The notes under the pieces were generated by a model. It saw only the letters and a program-made list of their open reading frames with translations. It made no database searches and was not told the DNA's origin. The translations under genes and the position numbers were made by a program. This document shows, in pieces, positions 1 to 7,868 of a stretch of 33,906 nucleotides of DNA (positions are counted from its first letter, which is position 1; every line of letters starts with the position of its first letter). The DNA is from Oscillospiraceae bacterium (GTDB lineage: Bacteria; Bacillota; Clostridia; Oscillospirales; Oscillospiraceae): positions 1-33,906 of the forward strand of contig CACXAQ010000021.1 of assembly GCA_902765595.1 (NCBI GenBank), given 5' to 3'.

Positions 1-339
1 GCTCTGCGCGCCATTGGAATGCAGACATGGCAATCGAGATTGTAAATAGTGAGCTACGTAAAAGTACAGGCGACGAAGAAAACTCTTCGCCGCCTGTACT
101 TATCCTTGGCATAGTTAGCCTAAGCCATAGTATTACACAGCTTCCCGTTATGTTCAGCGCGGGAAGAGGGGCTCCTCCGGGCACTTGCCAGAACCGGCAG
201 AGGGGGTTTTTGCCCGGATGCGCCAGGCTCTGCGATGAGATCATGATGCAATGGACGGATCGATCCCTGCCGATCTCTCGGGCATCTTTCGTGCCGGATC
301 AGACATAAAGGAAAGGCCGCGTCTTTTTCACCGAGCAGA
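1..339. other. Gene-free, structured leading region
   Basis: I see no convincing gene here. The open frame at 27-308 has no ribosome binding site and no recognisable motif. The stretch holds several inverted repeats: 62-78 with 85-101 (17 bp, one mismatch), 141-147 with 160-166 (CTTCCCG/CGGGAAG), and 177-183 with 211-217 (CCGGGCA/TGCCCGG) enclosing a smaller GCC/GGC stem. This could be the end of a structured RNA or a regulatory leader. I compared it by eye with tmRNA, 6S, RNase P and cobalamin-riboswitch signatures and could not match it. Confidence 0.4.
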
Positions 340-368
340 TTGCATTATCCGCGGCTTTCGACTATAAT
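340..368 (+). promoter_or_regulatory. Sigma-A-type promoter for the acyltransferase pair
   Basis: A TTGCAT box at 340-345 is followed after 17 bases by a perfect TATAAT at 363-368. Transcription would start near 375, about 55 bases ahead of the MBOAT start codon. Confidence 0.6.
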
Positions 369-374
369 AAAAAA

Positions 375-393
375 CCGGGCCTGTTCGGCCCGG
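375..393 (-). terminator. GC hairpin with A/T flanks
   Basis: CCGGGCC (375-381) pairs with GGCCCGG (387-393). It is flanked by A runs on both sides, so on the minus strand it is a terminator shape with a T tract. On the plus strand it would be the first structure in the mRNA from the upstream promoter and could protect the 5' end. Which role is real cannot be decided from the sequence. Confidence 0.4.
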
Positions 394-430
394 AAAAAAA
401 GCTTCGGTACAGAAACAGAGGATCACAGGT

Positions 431-1771
431 ATGGTCTTTAACAGCTACAGCTTTTTGTTTCTCTTTTTCCCGATTTTCTTTATCCTCTACCGGAAGCTGC
501 CCGCCAGATGGCGCGCGGCCGCGCTCTGCGTCGGCAGTCTGGTGTTTTACGCCGTTGGCGTGTGGGGGCGGCTCTGGCAGCTTCTCCTGCTGCTGGGGAT
601 GACGGGCTTCGGCCTTCTGGGCTGCCTGCTGTTCCAGAAGGAGAGCCTGCGCAAAAAGGGCCTGCTGGCCCTGTGGGTGACCGTCACGGCGGCGCCGCTT
701 GCCTATGTGAAGCTGGCGGGGCTTTTCCTGAGCGAGACCCCCGGCCTGCCCCTGGGCCTGAGCTTTTACACCTTCCAGCTGATCGCCATGCTGGTCTACG
801 CCTGGAAGGGCGGCTGGGCCGGGGCGGTGGAGCTGGCTGCGGGGGTCCTGATGTTCCCCAAGCTGATCTCCGGGCCGCTGGCGGAGCCGGAGGAGCTGCT
901 GGCGGAGCTGGACGAGCCGAAACGGAACCGGGCCCTGCTGGACGAGGGCCTGGAGGAATTCATCCTGGGTCTCGGGTGCAAGGTGGTCATCGCGGACCAC
1001 CTGGCGGGCATCCTGGGGCAGATCCGGGTCCGGGGCGCGGGCGGCATCTCCGTGACGCTGGCATGGCTGGGCGTCCTGGGCTACGCGCTGCAGCTCTATT
1101 TCGACTTCTGGGGCTATTCCCAGATGGCCGTGGGCCTGGGGAAAATGCTGGGCATCCGGCTGCCGGAGAACTTTGACCACCCCTACTGCTCCAAGAGCGT
1201 GGTGGAATTCTGGCGGCGCTGGCACATCACCCTGGGCCGCTGGTTCAAGACCTATGTGTATATCCCCCTGGGCGGCAGCCGCCGGGGCTTTGGCCGGATG
1301 GTGCTGGCCACCTTCACAGTGTGGCTGCTCACCGGCGTCTGGCACGGGGCGGGCTGGAACTACGTCCTCTGGGGGCTGATGATGTTCGTGCTGATCCTGC
1401 TGGAGCGGCTCTTCTACGGCAGGGCGCTGAACAGGCTCCCCCTGCTGGGGCACCTCTACCTGCCGCTGGTGATCGCCCTGTCCTGGGTGTTCTTCATCAC
1501 CCCCGGGCCCAACGAGGCCTTTGCCTATTTTGCCCGCCTCTTCGGCGGCGGGGGCGCGGCCGCGGACCCCGGGGACTGGATCGCTGTGCTGCGCCGCTGC
1601 TGGCCCTATCTGGCGCTGGCCCTGGCGGGCAGCACCCCGCTGCCCGGACGGCTCTGGGCCAGACTCTCCGGCCGGGGCTTTGCCTGGGCGCTGCTCTTCG
1701 GGCTGTTCTGGCTGTGCGTCTATTTTATCGCCACCGCGGCCGGCGACCCGTTCCTGTACTTCAGCTTTTAA
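431..1771 (+). CDS. MBOAT family O-acyltransferase (AlgI-like)
   Basis: This 446-residue polytopic membrane protein belongs to the membrane-bound O-acyltransferase family, which moves acyl (usually acetyl) groups across the membrane to cell-wall or secreted polymers. Visible signatures are the FYTFQ segment (about 112-116), the KLISGPL motif (144-150), the WRRWHITLGRW block (His265) and GVWHGAGWNYVLWG with the likely catalytic His305. The AGAGGA at 417-422 supports the ATG at 431. The next gene starts 15 bases downstream and encodes a membrane-anchored SGNH protein, the usual extracytoplasmic partner in AlgI/AlgJ- or DltB/DltD-like pairs. The acceptor polymer cannot be read from sequence; dltA and dltC are absent nearby, which argues against D-alanylation here. 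Confidence 0.9.
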   Translation: MVFNSYSFLFLFFPIFFILYRKLPARWRAAALCVGSLVFYAVGVWGRLWQLLLLLGMTGFGLLGCLLFQKESLRKKGLLALWVTVTAAPLAYVKLAGLFLSETPGLPLGLSFYTFQLIAMLVYAWKGGWAGAVELAAGVLMFPKLISGPLAEPEELLAELDEPKRNRALLDEGLEEFILGLGCKVVIADHLAGILGQIRVRGAGGISVTLAWLGVLGYALQLYFDFWGYSQMAVGLGKMLGIRLPENFDHPYCSKSVVEFWRRWHITLGRWFKTYVYIPLGGSRRGFGRMVLATFTVWLLTGVWHGAGWNYVLWGLMMFVLILLERLFYGRALNRLPLLGHLYLPLVIALSWVFFITPGPNEAFAYFARLFGGGGAAADPGDWIAVLRRCWPYLALALAGSTPLPGRLWARLSGRGFAWALLFGLFWLCVYFIATAAGDPFLYFSF

Positions 1772-1786
1772 GGGAGGGGGAGAGCA

Positions 1787-2761
1787 ATGCGGAAACCGAA
1801 ACAGAAAAAATACTACGCTCTCGCCTGCATGAGGGCGATCCTGGTCCTGGCGGTGCTGCTGACGGCGGGGGGCTTCTTCCTGCGCCGGACCCTGCTGAAG
1901 GGGCTGCCCCAGTATGAGGGCGTGCCGTCCATCTCCGTGCCCATGATGCTCATCCAGGACAGCGGCCCCCTGCGCCAGGCCCGGGAGCGGGCCGCCTGGG
2001 AAGCGGCCCAGGCCGCCAGAGAACAGGCGGCAGCCGCGGAAGTGACGCCGGCCCCGGCGACGCCGGAGCCTACCGTGGAACCGACCCCAGAGCCTACCGT
2101 GGAACCAACGCCGGAACCTACCGTGGAACCAACGCCGGAACCTACACCCGAGCCCACCCCGGAGCCCACGCCCGGGGAGATGGTGCCGGAGAGCTTTTTT
2201 GACCACACCCTCTTCATCGGGGACTCCAAGATCGACGAGATGCGCAAGGCCGTGCGGATCGGCCAGGCCCAGTACTTTGCCGACACCAACTACAGCGTCT
2301 ACAACGTCTTTGACAAGCAGGCCACAGACCGGGATTTCACCGACGCCAAGCTGGAGTGGGTGCTGCAGAACTGGCAGTACGACCAAATCTATATCGCCCT
2401 GGGCTACAACGAGTGCGGCTATCCCTACGCGGGGCTGATGGACCAGTTCGACTACGTGCTCCGCCGGGTCCACGAGGCCCAGCCCCAGGCCCGCATCATC
2501 CTCCACGCGGTGATGCACGCCAACAAGTACGTCAGCAACTCCTACGAATACTATTCCGTGGAGAACCTGGAAAAGGTCAACAGCGGCCTGCGGGAGCTGG
2601 CGGACAGCTACGATTGGGTCTGGTTTGTGGACTGCAACGGCCCCTTTGTGGATGAGGACGGCTATCTCTACGACTATATGTCCATGGACGGGGAGCATCT
2701 GCTGCCGGACTACTCCCTGATCTGGGCGGAGGAGCTCCGCCGGCAGGCCATCACGGACTGA
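1787..2761 (+). CDS. Membrane-anchored SGNH/GDSL hydrolase-like protein
   Basis: This 324-residue protein has an N-terminal membrane segment (about 14-32), an alpha-helical Ala/Arg/Glu-rich stretch, a Thr-Glu-Pro repeat linker (about 92-129) and an extracellular SGNH domain. SGNH blocks are visible: GDS with Ser147, a GYN element with Gly206 and Asn208, and DGEH with Asp301 and His304. A strong GGGAGG sits before the ATG, immediately after the MBOAT stop, so the two are co-transcribed. By family precedent it would finish or edit the O-acylation begun by the MBOAT partner. Substrate unknown. Confidence 0.85.
   Translation: MRKPKQKKYYALACMRAILVLAVLLTAGGFFLRRTLLKGLPQYEGVPSISVPMMLIQDSGPLRQARERAAWEAAQAAREQAAAAEVTPAPATPEPTVEPTPEPTVEPTPEPTVEPTPEPTPEPTPEPTPGEMVPESFFDHTLFIGDSKIDEMRKAVRIGQAQYFADTNYSVYNVFDKQATDRDFTDAKLEWVLQNWQYDQIYIALGYNECGYPYAGLMDQFDYVLRRVHEAQPQARIILHAVMHANKYVSNSYEYYSVENLEKVNSGLRELADSYDWVWFVDCNGPFVDEDGYLYDYMSMDGEHLLPDYSLIWAEELRRQAITD
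2060..2173 (+). repeat. Tandem repeat coding a Pro-Thr-Glu linker
   Basis: About 114 bases encode repeated EPTP/EPTVEPTP units. The first copies share the 24-base period CCTACCGTGGAACC..., and later copies collapse to 12-base units. This type of linker spans the cell wall, and its length probably varies between strains by slippage. Confidence 0.8.
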
Positions 2762-2775
2762 AAAGAATAAAGGCA

Positions 2776-2811
2776 TCAACGCGGACGGGACCCCGTCCGC
2801 GTTGACTTTTC
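2776..2811 (+). terminator. Rho-independent terminator of the acylation pair
   Basis: A perfect 14-bp stem (2776-2789 with 2792-2805) with a minimal loop is followed by CTTTTCC. It lies 15 bases after the SGNH gene stop. Confidence 0.8.
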
Positions 2812-2830
2812 CGGCCGGAAAGGCTACAAT
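2802..2830 (+). promoter_or_regulatory. Promoter of the transporter gene, overlapping the terminator
   Basis: TTGACT (2802-2807), a 17-base spacer and TACAAT (2825-2830) form a near-consensus promoter. Its -35 box lies inside the 3' arm of the preceding terminator stem. Confidence 0.7.
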
Positions 2831-2865
2831 AAAGGCATCCAAATAAAGACAAAAGGGGCGAGCGC

Positions 2866-4197
2866 ATGAATAAAAAGCGGTCCGGTTTCAGCATGTGGCT
2901 GCTGATCTGGGGCCTGGGCCTGGCAGGTCAGATGTGCTGGAACGTGGAAAACCAATGGTTCAACACCTTCGTCTACGCCAAGATCGGCAAGGACCCGTCC
3001 ATCATCACGGGGATGCTGATCTGGTCCGCAGTGGCCACCACCTTCGCCAACTTCTTTTTCGGCACCTGGTCCGACCGTACCGGCAAGCGGCGGCACTTCG
3101 TCACCTGGGGCTACATCCTCTGGGGCATTTTCACCATCGCCTTCGGCCTGACGGAATTCATCAGCAAGGAGGTCTATACCCTGGTGGCCGTCACCGTGGT
3201 GCTGGCCGACAGCGTGATGAGCTTTTTCGGCTCCATGGGCAGCAGCGCGGGCTTCAGCACCTGGACCACCGACCTGCTGACGGATAAGAACCGGGGCGGC
3301 ATCGGCGCGGCCCTGGCCACCCAGCCGGTGCTGGGCACCCTGATCGGCACGGTGGTGGGCGGCATCTTGGTGGGGAAGGACGACAACTATATGCGCCTGT
3401 TTGTGGTGATGGGCCTGTTCGTGATCCTCTTCGGCGTGATCTCCCTCTTCACCATGGACGAGCGGGACGACGCGCCCGCCCATAAGGAGGGCTCCTTCTG
3501 GAAGCAGTTTTTCAGCGTGTTTGACTTCAAGCGCTTCTTCGCCCTGAAGGAGCTGGTGCTGGTGCACGTGGCCATCGCCATCTTTACCATCGGCTTCAAC
3601 GCCTATTTCGCCTACATCGGCAATTACCTGATCCACTACCTGGGCTACTCGGCGGCCCAGATGGGCATCATCGAGGCGGTGCCCCTGGTCTTCGCCATGC
3701 TCAGCGCCATCCCCATCGGTATGCTCATCAACCGGGACAAGCACCCCTATGTGGGCATCGCGGCGGTGCTCTTCAACGTCATCGGCCTGCTGATCATGTA
3801 CCCCGTCAAGGCTGCGTCCGTGGACCCCTCCCAGCTCTTCAATCTGCGGATCTGGCTGGGCATCTTCATCATGGGCATCGGCTATGTGGGCATCCTCCAG
3901 GTCACCAAGGTCTGGGCCAAGCAGCTCTATCCGGAAAACGCCAAGGGCCAATTCGAGGGCATCTGGACCATCTTCTTCGTCCTGATCCCCATGGTGGGCG
4001 GCTCCCTCATCGGGGAGGCCGTGGTCAAGACCGGCGGCGAGACCTTTGTCAACGCCACCAGCGGCCAGACCGAGTACATCCCCAACGGCAACATCTTCCT
4101 GGTGGGCGCCATCGTGGTGCTCTTCACCCTGATCCCGCTGCTGCTGTCCATCAAGTATCACAGGCAGCGCCAGGCGGAGAAAACCAGCGCCGCCTGA
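2866..4197 (+). CDS. MFS / GPH-type sugar:cation symporter
   Basis: This 443-residue protein has about twelve membrane segments. The first cytoplasmic loop reads WSDRTGKRRHF (about 67-77), a form of the loop 2-3 motif of glycoside-pentoside-hexuronide symporters (MelB/LacS relatives), and the short N-terminus and lack of a regulatory tail also fit. A charged central loop (DERDDAPAHKEGSF, about 199-212) separates the two six-helix halves. It is a single-gene unit with its own promoter and terminator. A sugar or glycoside is the likely cargo, but no catabolic gene adjoins it, so the substrate is unknown. Confidence 0.8.
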   Translation: MNKKRSGFSMWLLIWGLGLAGQMCWNVENQWFNTFVYAKIGKDPSIITGMLIWSAVATTFANFFFGTWSDRTGKRRHFVTWGYILWGIFTIAFGLTEFISKEVYTLVAVTVVLADSVMSFFGSMGSSAGFSTWTTDLLTDKNRGGIGAALATQPVLGTLIGTVVGGILVGKDDNYMRLFVVMGLFVILFGVISLFTMDERDDAPAHKEGSFWKQFFSVFDFKRFFALKELVLVHVAIAIFTIGFNAYFAYIGNYLIHYLGYSAAQMGIIEAVPLVFAMLSAIPIGMLINRDKHPYVGIAAVLFNVIGLLIMYPVKAASVDPSQLFNLRIWLGIFIMGIGYVGILQVTKVWAKQLYPENAKGQFEGIWTIFFVLIPMVGGSLIGEAVVKTGGETFVNATSGQTEYIPNGNIFLVGAIVVLFTLIPLLLSIKYHRQRQAEKTSAA

Positions 4198-4212
4198 TCC
4201 ATAAAGCATAGA

Positions 4213-4260
4213 AAAGGACCGGGCTCCGACAGCACAGCTGCCGGAGCCCGGTCCTTTGTT
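4213..4260. terminator. Bidirectional terminator between convergent genes
   Basis: A 16-bp stem (4213-4228 with 4242-4257) carries A and T flanks on both sides and an inner CAGC/GCTG stem. It serves the plus-strand transporter and the minus-strand flavin reductase-like gene. Confidence 0.85.
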
Positions 4261-4282
4261 TGCCCGCTTAGGGCGTGTTCGC

Positions 4283-4807
4283 TTATCGCCGATCCAGCAC
4301 CTGGAGCACTTCTCCTACGAAGACCCAGTGGGGCTGCCACTGACCGTCTTCGTCGGGGGGATAGACCTTGGGATTGGCCTGGTAGTATTCTTGCACCGCC
4401 GGCACCAGATCCTCCTTCGAGAAGGGGTGCTGGTAGAGCTTGCGGCAGAGGAACGAGAGCTCCGCCTCCCGGAAGCCCACGCTCTCGCCCAGAGGGACGG
4501 GTGTGAGGCCCGATTCCGCCACCTTGTCCCCGTCCCGTCCGGAGCGGGAGCCCAGGATCCCCAGGGCCTTCCGGCAGCTCTCGGGGAAGAAGCTGACGGT
4601 AAAGGTGTCGTTTTCCATCAGAAATTCCCGGGTGTAGCGGCTGGGGTGCAGATACACCGTCACCACGGGCCGGCTCCACAGGGTGCCCATGCCGCCCCAG
4701 CTCAGGGTGCAGCAGTTAAAACGCGTCGGATCGCCGGCGGCCACCAGGGCCCACTGCTTCTCAAACAGTTCAAATACCCGGTAGTCCTGTTCCTCAAAGT
4801 TCGCCAT
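4283..4807 (-). CDS. Flavin reductase-like (FMN-binding split barrel) protein
   Basis: This 174-residue protein resembles the flavin reductase-like domain family. The pattern NCCTLSWGGMGTLWSRPVVTVYLHPSRYT (written here in parts: NCCTLSW..., then RPVVTVYLHPSRYT) is the typical FMN-contacting strand-turn region, followed by NDTFTVSFF and CRKALGILGSRSGRD. Such proteins bind FMN and either reduce flavins with NAD(P)H or act as small flavoproteins in anaerobes. An AAGGAGGA ribosome site sits six bases before the ATG and overlaps the end of the upstream YdcF-like gene, so the two form an operon. Confidence 0.85.
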   Translation of the reverse strand: MANFEEQDYRVFELFEKQWALVAAGDPTRFNCCTLSWGGMGTLWSRPVVTVYLHPSRYTREFLMENDTFTVSFFPESCRKALGILGSRSGRDGDKVAESGLTPVPLGESVGFREAELSFLCRKLYQHPFSKEDLVPAVQEYYQANPKVYPPDEDGQWQPHWVFVGEVLQVLDRR

Positions 4808-4819
4808 ACAGTTTCCTCC

Positions 4820-5848
4820 TTACGTGATCAGCCCATAGAGGATGGGGCTGATGAAAAGCAGCCAGCCCAGCAGCGCCCAGCGCAGAAAGCCCGGGGTCAC
4901 AAAGACCGCGATGAATTCCCGGATCAGGGCGGAGGGCCAGTAGTAGAAGGCCACCCGTGCGCCGATGCCGGTGCACTTGAGCCCGATCTTCCTCGCCAGG
5001 CGCAGGCAGCGGTAGATGTGATAGTTGCTGGATACCAGGGCGGTCTTCCTCCGCCCACCCCGGGCGTCAATGATCTTACGGGAGTTGATGAGGTTTTCCT
5101 CCGTGGTGGCGGAGCGGTCCTCCGGCAGGATGTGGTCCTCCGGGATCCCGCGGAGAAGGAGGTAGTCCTTCATCGCCTGAGCCTCGCTGCGCTTCTCGTC
5201 GGGGCCCTGCCCGCCGCTGGGGATGAGCATGGGCTTGACGCGGCATTTTTCGTAGATCTCGATGGCCTTGTCCACCCGGGCGGAGAGGAGCCGGGTCATC
5301 CGTTCGCCGCCCGCCAGGCCGCAGCCGTGGATGATCACATAGTTGAAGTTCATCCGGTGGGGCATGATCTGAATGAAAACGGTGTAGACCACGAAGCTCA
5401 GCACCAGAAAGCTGAAATAGAACACCGTGACCGCAAGCAGCAGGAGCCACAGATCCGCGTGCCCTTCCACCGGGGAGCCGTACAGGTCCAGCACGTAGAC
5501 CACGGTGGCGATCTCTCCGATCCCCACGACGACGCCGAGCCCCAGAGACAGGAGATGGGCCGGGCTGAGGGACTCCCTGCGGATCAGGCGCACGCCGTTG
5601 ATGATCAGCAGCACGGGGACCAGGAACAGGGCCAGCATCACCAGCAGGAAGCACACCAGCAGGAAGACGGGGCCCGCCTCCCCGAAAAAGCCGGAGAGGA
5701 AGATCATCGTGACCATCAGGGCCAGCATGAGCAGAAAGCTGTTGAAGTAGCGCTGGGGCCGCAGCAGCGTCAGCCCGACGGTCAGGATCCAGATGCCCGC
5801 GAAGGCCGGGCCCAGGACCTGGATATTTTCCACAATGTCGTTTATCAT
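4820..5848 (-). CDS. YdcF/DUF218 family membrane protein
   Basis: This 342-residue protein has about five to six N-terminal membrane segments (to roughly 165), then a DUF218 (YdcF/SanA/ElyC) domain. Seen are VIIHGCGLAGGERMTRLLSAR (the GxG/RL entry in parts), PMLIPSGGQGPDEKRSEA, IPEDHILPEDRSATTEENL and SSNYHIYRCLRLAR. The ATG at 5848 was chosen over the longer frame because AGGAG lies eight bases before it. Relatives act in envelope or carrier-lipid metabolism, but the reaction here is unknown. It heads the operon with the flavin reductase-like gene. Confidence 0.85.
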   Translation of the reverse strand: MINDIVENIQVLGPAFAGIWILTVGLTLLRPQRYFNSFLLMLALMVTMIFLSGFFGEAGPVFLLVCFLLVMLALFLVPVLLIINGVRLIRRESLSPAHLLSLGLGVVVGIGEIATVVYVLDLYGSPVEGHADLWLLLLAVTVFYFSFLVLSFVVYTVFIQIMPHRMNFNYVIIHGCGLAGGERMTRLLSARVDKAIEIYEKCRVKPMLIPSGGQGPDEKRSEAQAMKDYLLLRGIPEDHILPEDRSATTEENLINSRKIIDARGGRRKTALVSSNYHIYRCLRLARKIGLKCTGIGARVAFYYWPSALIREFIAVFVTPGFLRWALLGWLLFISPILYGLIT

Positions 5849-5901
5849 CACGAATTCTCCTGTACGGCCAGCCAAAGCGGGATCGAGGATGGTACGCCCT
5901 C

Positions 5902-5930
5902 ATTATATCGAATTCTCCCCGGGAAGACAA
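5902..5930 (-). promoter_or_regulatory. Promoter of the YdcF-flavin reductase operon
   Basis: Reading the minus strand, TTGTCT (5930-5925) and TATAAT (5907-5902) are 17 bases apart, about 55 bases before the start codon. Confidence 0.7.
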
Positions 5931-5984
5931 GGGCGGGGGAGGGCTTTCCCGCCGAAAGACGGGAGGATCGGCAGACATCGGCCC

Positions 5985-6013
5985 TTGTGGTCGGCGGGCC
6001 GGGATGGTACAAT
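5985..6013 (+). promoter_or_regulatory. Promoter ahead of the relic oxidoreductase gene
   Basis: TTGTGG (5985-5990) and TACAAT (6008-6013) are 17 bases apart. The box pair is intact although the gene behind it is broken. Confidence 0.55.
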
Positions 6014-6065
6014 GACAACGAGAGAGAAACCCGGAGACCCGGAAATCTGCAACGAGGTGAAGAGA

Positions 6066-6541
6066 ATGAGACCGCTGATCGTGAAAACCGCCCGTATGCT
6101 GACCGACTGCATGGACGTTTCCCTGGGACTGACGAAGATGGATGAAAGCCGCCCGGAGTACCGCATGCTGGACGCCATCCTCACGGACGACATGGCCCGG
6201 GCCGCGCTGAAGATGGGCGTGCGCAAGCCCACCACGCCGGAGGAGCTGGCGAAAAAGCTCCGCTGGACCACGCCTTCGACAAGGGCGATCTGGCCATCAC
6301 GCCCCGGCAGGCCAGGGAGCACCGCTGCCTGGGCTGCGGCGTGACCTGGGTGGACCCGAACCGCTGCCTGGGCTGCGGGATCTGCACCACCCGGTGCATG
6401 TTCGGCGCCATCCGGCTGGAGCGCAGCCACCCGGAGTTTGAAAACTACGTCCCCTACGAGCGGGCCAAGCTCAACACCGCCATCAACGGCGCAAAGCAGA
6501 TGGGGAAGCTGGTCATCCGGGAACTGCGCCCGAAAAAGTGA
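6066..6541 (+). pseudogene. Internally deleted FAD-dependent/iron-sulfur oxidoreductase relic
   Basis: A GAGGTG ribosome site precedes ATG 6066. The first ~65 codons (MRPLIVKTARMLTDC... to EELAKKL) read in one frame and run out of frame after about 6258. In the +2 frame the sequence continues as LDHAFDKGDLAITPRQAREH, then RCLGCGVTWVDPNRC and CLGCGICTTRCMFGAIRLE, and stops at 6541. The C-terminal part matches my memory of the cysteine-rich tail of large clostridial FAD-dependent oxidoreductases, and the N-terminal part matches their start. Most of the gene, including the FAD and NAD domains, is therefore missing, and a frameshift marks the junction. A functional small iron-sulfur protein from the 3' part is possible but unlikely. 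Confidence 0.65.
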
Positions 6542-6560
6542 GCGGGGGAGAGCGAGAAAC

Positions 6561-6594
6561 AAAAAACAGACAGGCAATTGCCTGTCTGTTTTTT
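6561..6594. terminator. Perfect palindromic terminator
   Basis: The palindrome A6-CAGACAGGC-AATT-GCCTGTCTG-T6 works in both directions, between the relic gene (plus) and the next minus-strand gene. A similar GACAGGC/GCCTGTC stem recurs at 10052-10083 and 16918-16950. Confidence 0.85.
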
Positions 6595-6632
6595 CTGCTT
6601 GACAAGAAAGGAGATGGATGCGATGCGTTCGC

Positions 6633-7145
6633 TCAAACAGGGAGCGTACAGCTGCCGCAGGCCTCCAGCAGAGCGGGCTGGTCCCACTCGCTGAAATTGT
6701 CCGTATGAATAACGGTATTGCCGTTCCGGGAAGCCCAGAATCGGAGCGTTAAGGAAAAGAAGCCATTGGGATAGTCATCTTGATTTTCAAGCTCTTTTCC
6801 GTCGTCATAACTTGCAAGAATAAAAAAGCCGGTTTCCGGAAAGCTTTTCTTCAATTCCTGAGTCCAGAACTTAAGGATACCGATTCCTTTTTTCAGGATC
6901 TTTGGGACGTCGTCCTTTGAGTAAGCATCAAGATGTACCTCGTTTCCGTCCCATTCAAGCTGAGAAAGATCTTCGCCCGCAGAAATGCCCTTCCCGTCCA
7001 GGTTCCAAAAGTCGGCGGTTCCCCAATAGGGCCTTCCCGCCCGGTCCTTCTTTTGCCAGATCGGGTAGGAATCGTCTGCTGCAACCGCATCCGCGCAGAT
7101 TCCGTTTTCCTGAAGCAAAAGAGCCATATTGTCGTTCACTTTCAT
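6633..7145 (-). CDS. Hypothetical protein, soluble, 170 residues
   Basis: I do not recognise a family. AAGGAG nine bases before ATG 7145 decides the start, rather than the longer frame. The protein is acidic and rich in Trp and Asp, with no signal peptide or membrane segment. It sits downstream of another small acidic protein of similar size, with 56 bases between them. Such pairs of lone acidic proteins are often immunity or cytosolic accessory genes, but nothing here proves that. Confidence 0.7.
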   Translation of the reverse strand: MKVNDNMALLLQENGICADAVAADDSYPIWQKKDRAGRPYWGTADFWNLDGKGISAGEDLSQLEWDGNEVHLDAYSKDDVPKILKKGIGILKFWTQELKKSFPETGFFILASYDDGKELENQDDYPNGFFSLTLRFWASRNGNTVIHTDNFSEWDQPALLEACGSCTLPV

Positions 7146-7201
7146 GGGGGAGATCTCCTTGCTGCATAAGCTTATTGCAGAGCTGCCGCGCCGCTCTCGG
7201 G

Positions 7202-7735
7202 TCACCGCCAGTCTTGCGGCTTGTATCGCGAAAGATCCCGGCTCCCCGGGATCGCGTCCAGAAACATGTCGACAATGTCCTTCCGGGTGCTGAATACCAG
7301 GGTCATACTACTGTCGAAGGGGACGATCTCGATCTCGGCAAGGGGATGCTGCATCGATAACGGAGTTTTCCAGAAGCTCTCATACCCGTCCAAATAAGGC
7401 AGAGGATATTTGAGGATCTCCTCCAGGGGAATGCTTTTGTCGAAGCCGGACAAAACCGCCCAGATCCACTGGAAGTCCTCCTTGCGGATGATCTCGGTCA
7501 GTTCATCACCCGACAGAAAGCAGTATTTGCGGGAAGGGATTCTTTGAATGTCGCTTTCATCCTCAAGGTACAGATCCCCGGTGAAAAGCTTTTTCGCTTC
7601 CTCAAGCTCCGGGTAGATCTCACTGTCCGTGATGAGCCAATTGTAATTTTTTTGCTCCTGATGAATGGCCGCGAACACTTCGCTCAGATAGGTGTAGTAC
7701 TTATTCCCTTTTTCATCGATCGCGCCGTAGACCAT
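7202..7735 (-). CDS. Hypothetical protein, possible DUF2691-like
   Basis: This 177-residue soluble protein has segments such as YNWLITDSEIYPE, FLSGDELTEII and FQWIWAVLSGF. They recall the uncharacterised DUF2691 family, but this is from memory and weak. ATG 7735 is chosen because AGGAGG lies eight bases upstream; the in-frame GTG at 7744 overlaps that site. It is probably co-transcribed with the following 170-residue gene. Confidence 0.7.
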   Translation of the reverse strand: MVYGAIDEKGNKYYTYLSEVFAAIHQEQKNYNWLITDSEIYPELEEAKKLFTGDLYLEDESDIQRIPSRKYCFLSGDELTEIIRKEDFQWIWAVLSGFDKSIPLEEILKYPLPYLDGYESFWKTPLSMQHPLAEIEIVPFDSSMTLVFSTRKDIVDMFLDAIPGSRDLSRYKPQDWR

Positions 7736-7868
7736 GGAAATCACCTCCTGATCAGCATACCACGAAAAGGATGGGGGTCGAAATGGGAGACCGCCCTAAA
7801 ACCATCGCCGGAGAAAGAATCATGGCCTGTTGACAGGAGAAGACCGGCCGCTCTTCGTCCGGGCCGTC

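Noticed and set aside
1-110. tmRNA-like tag region
   Set aside because: A tag-like frame is not followed by the expected stop and pseudoknots, and no T-arm/CCA 3' end exists downstream.
27-308. 93-codon frame at the left edge
   Set aside because: No ribosome site, runs through strong inverted repeats, no recognisable motif.
362-2842. 826-codon minus-strand frame opposite the MBOAT and SGNH genes
   Set aside because: Shadow frame of GC-rich coding DNA: low-complexity His/Gln/Pro composition, no ribosome site, and both plus-strand genes have clear family motifs.
2824-4209. Long minus-strand frame opposite the transporter
   Set aside because: Composition (His, Asp, Gln rich) is typical of an antisense shadow and it spans terminator and promoter sequences.
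4256-6145. 629-codon plus-strand frame over the flavin reductase and YdcF genes
   Set aside because: It crosses two well-supported minus-strand genes, a promoter pair and a terminator; no protein motif.
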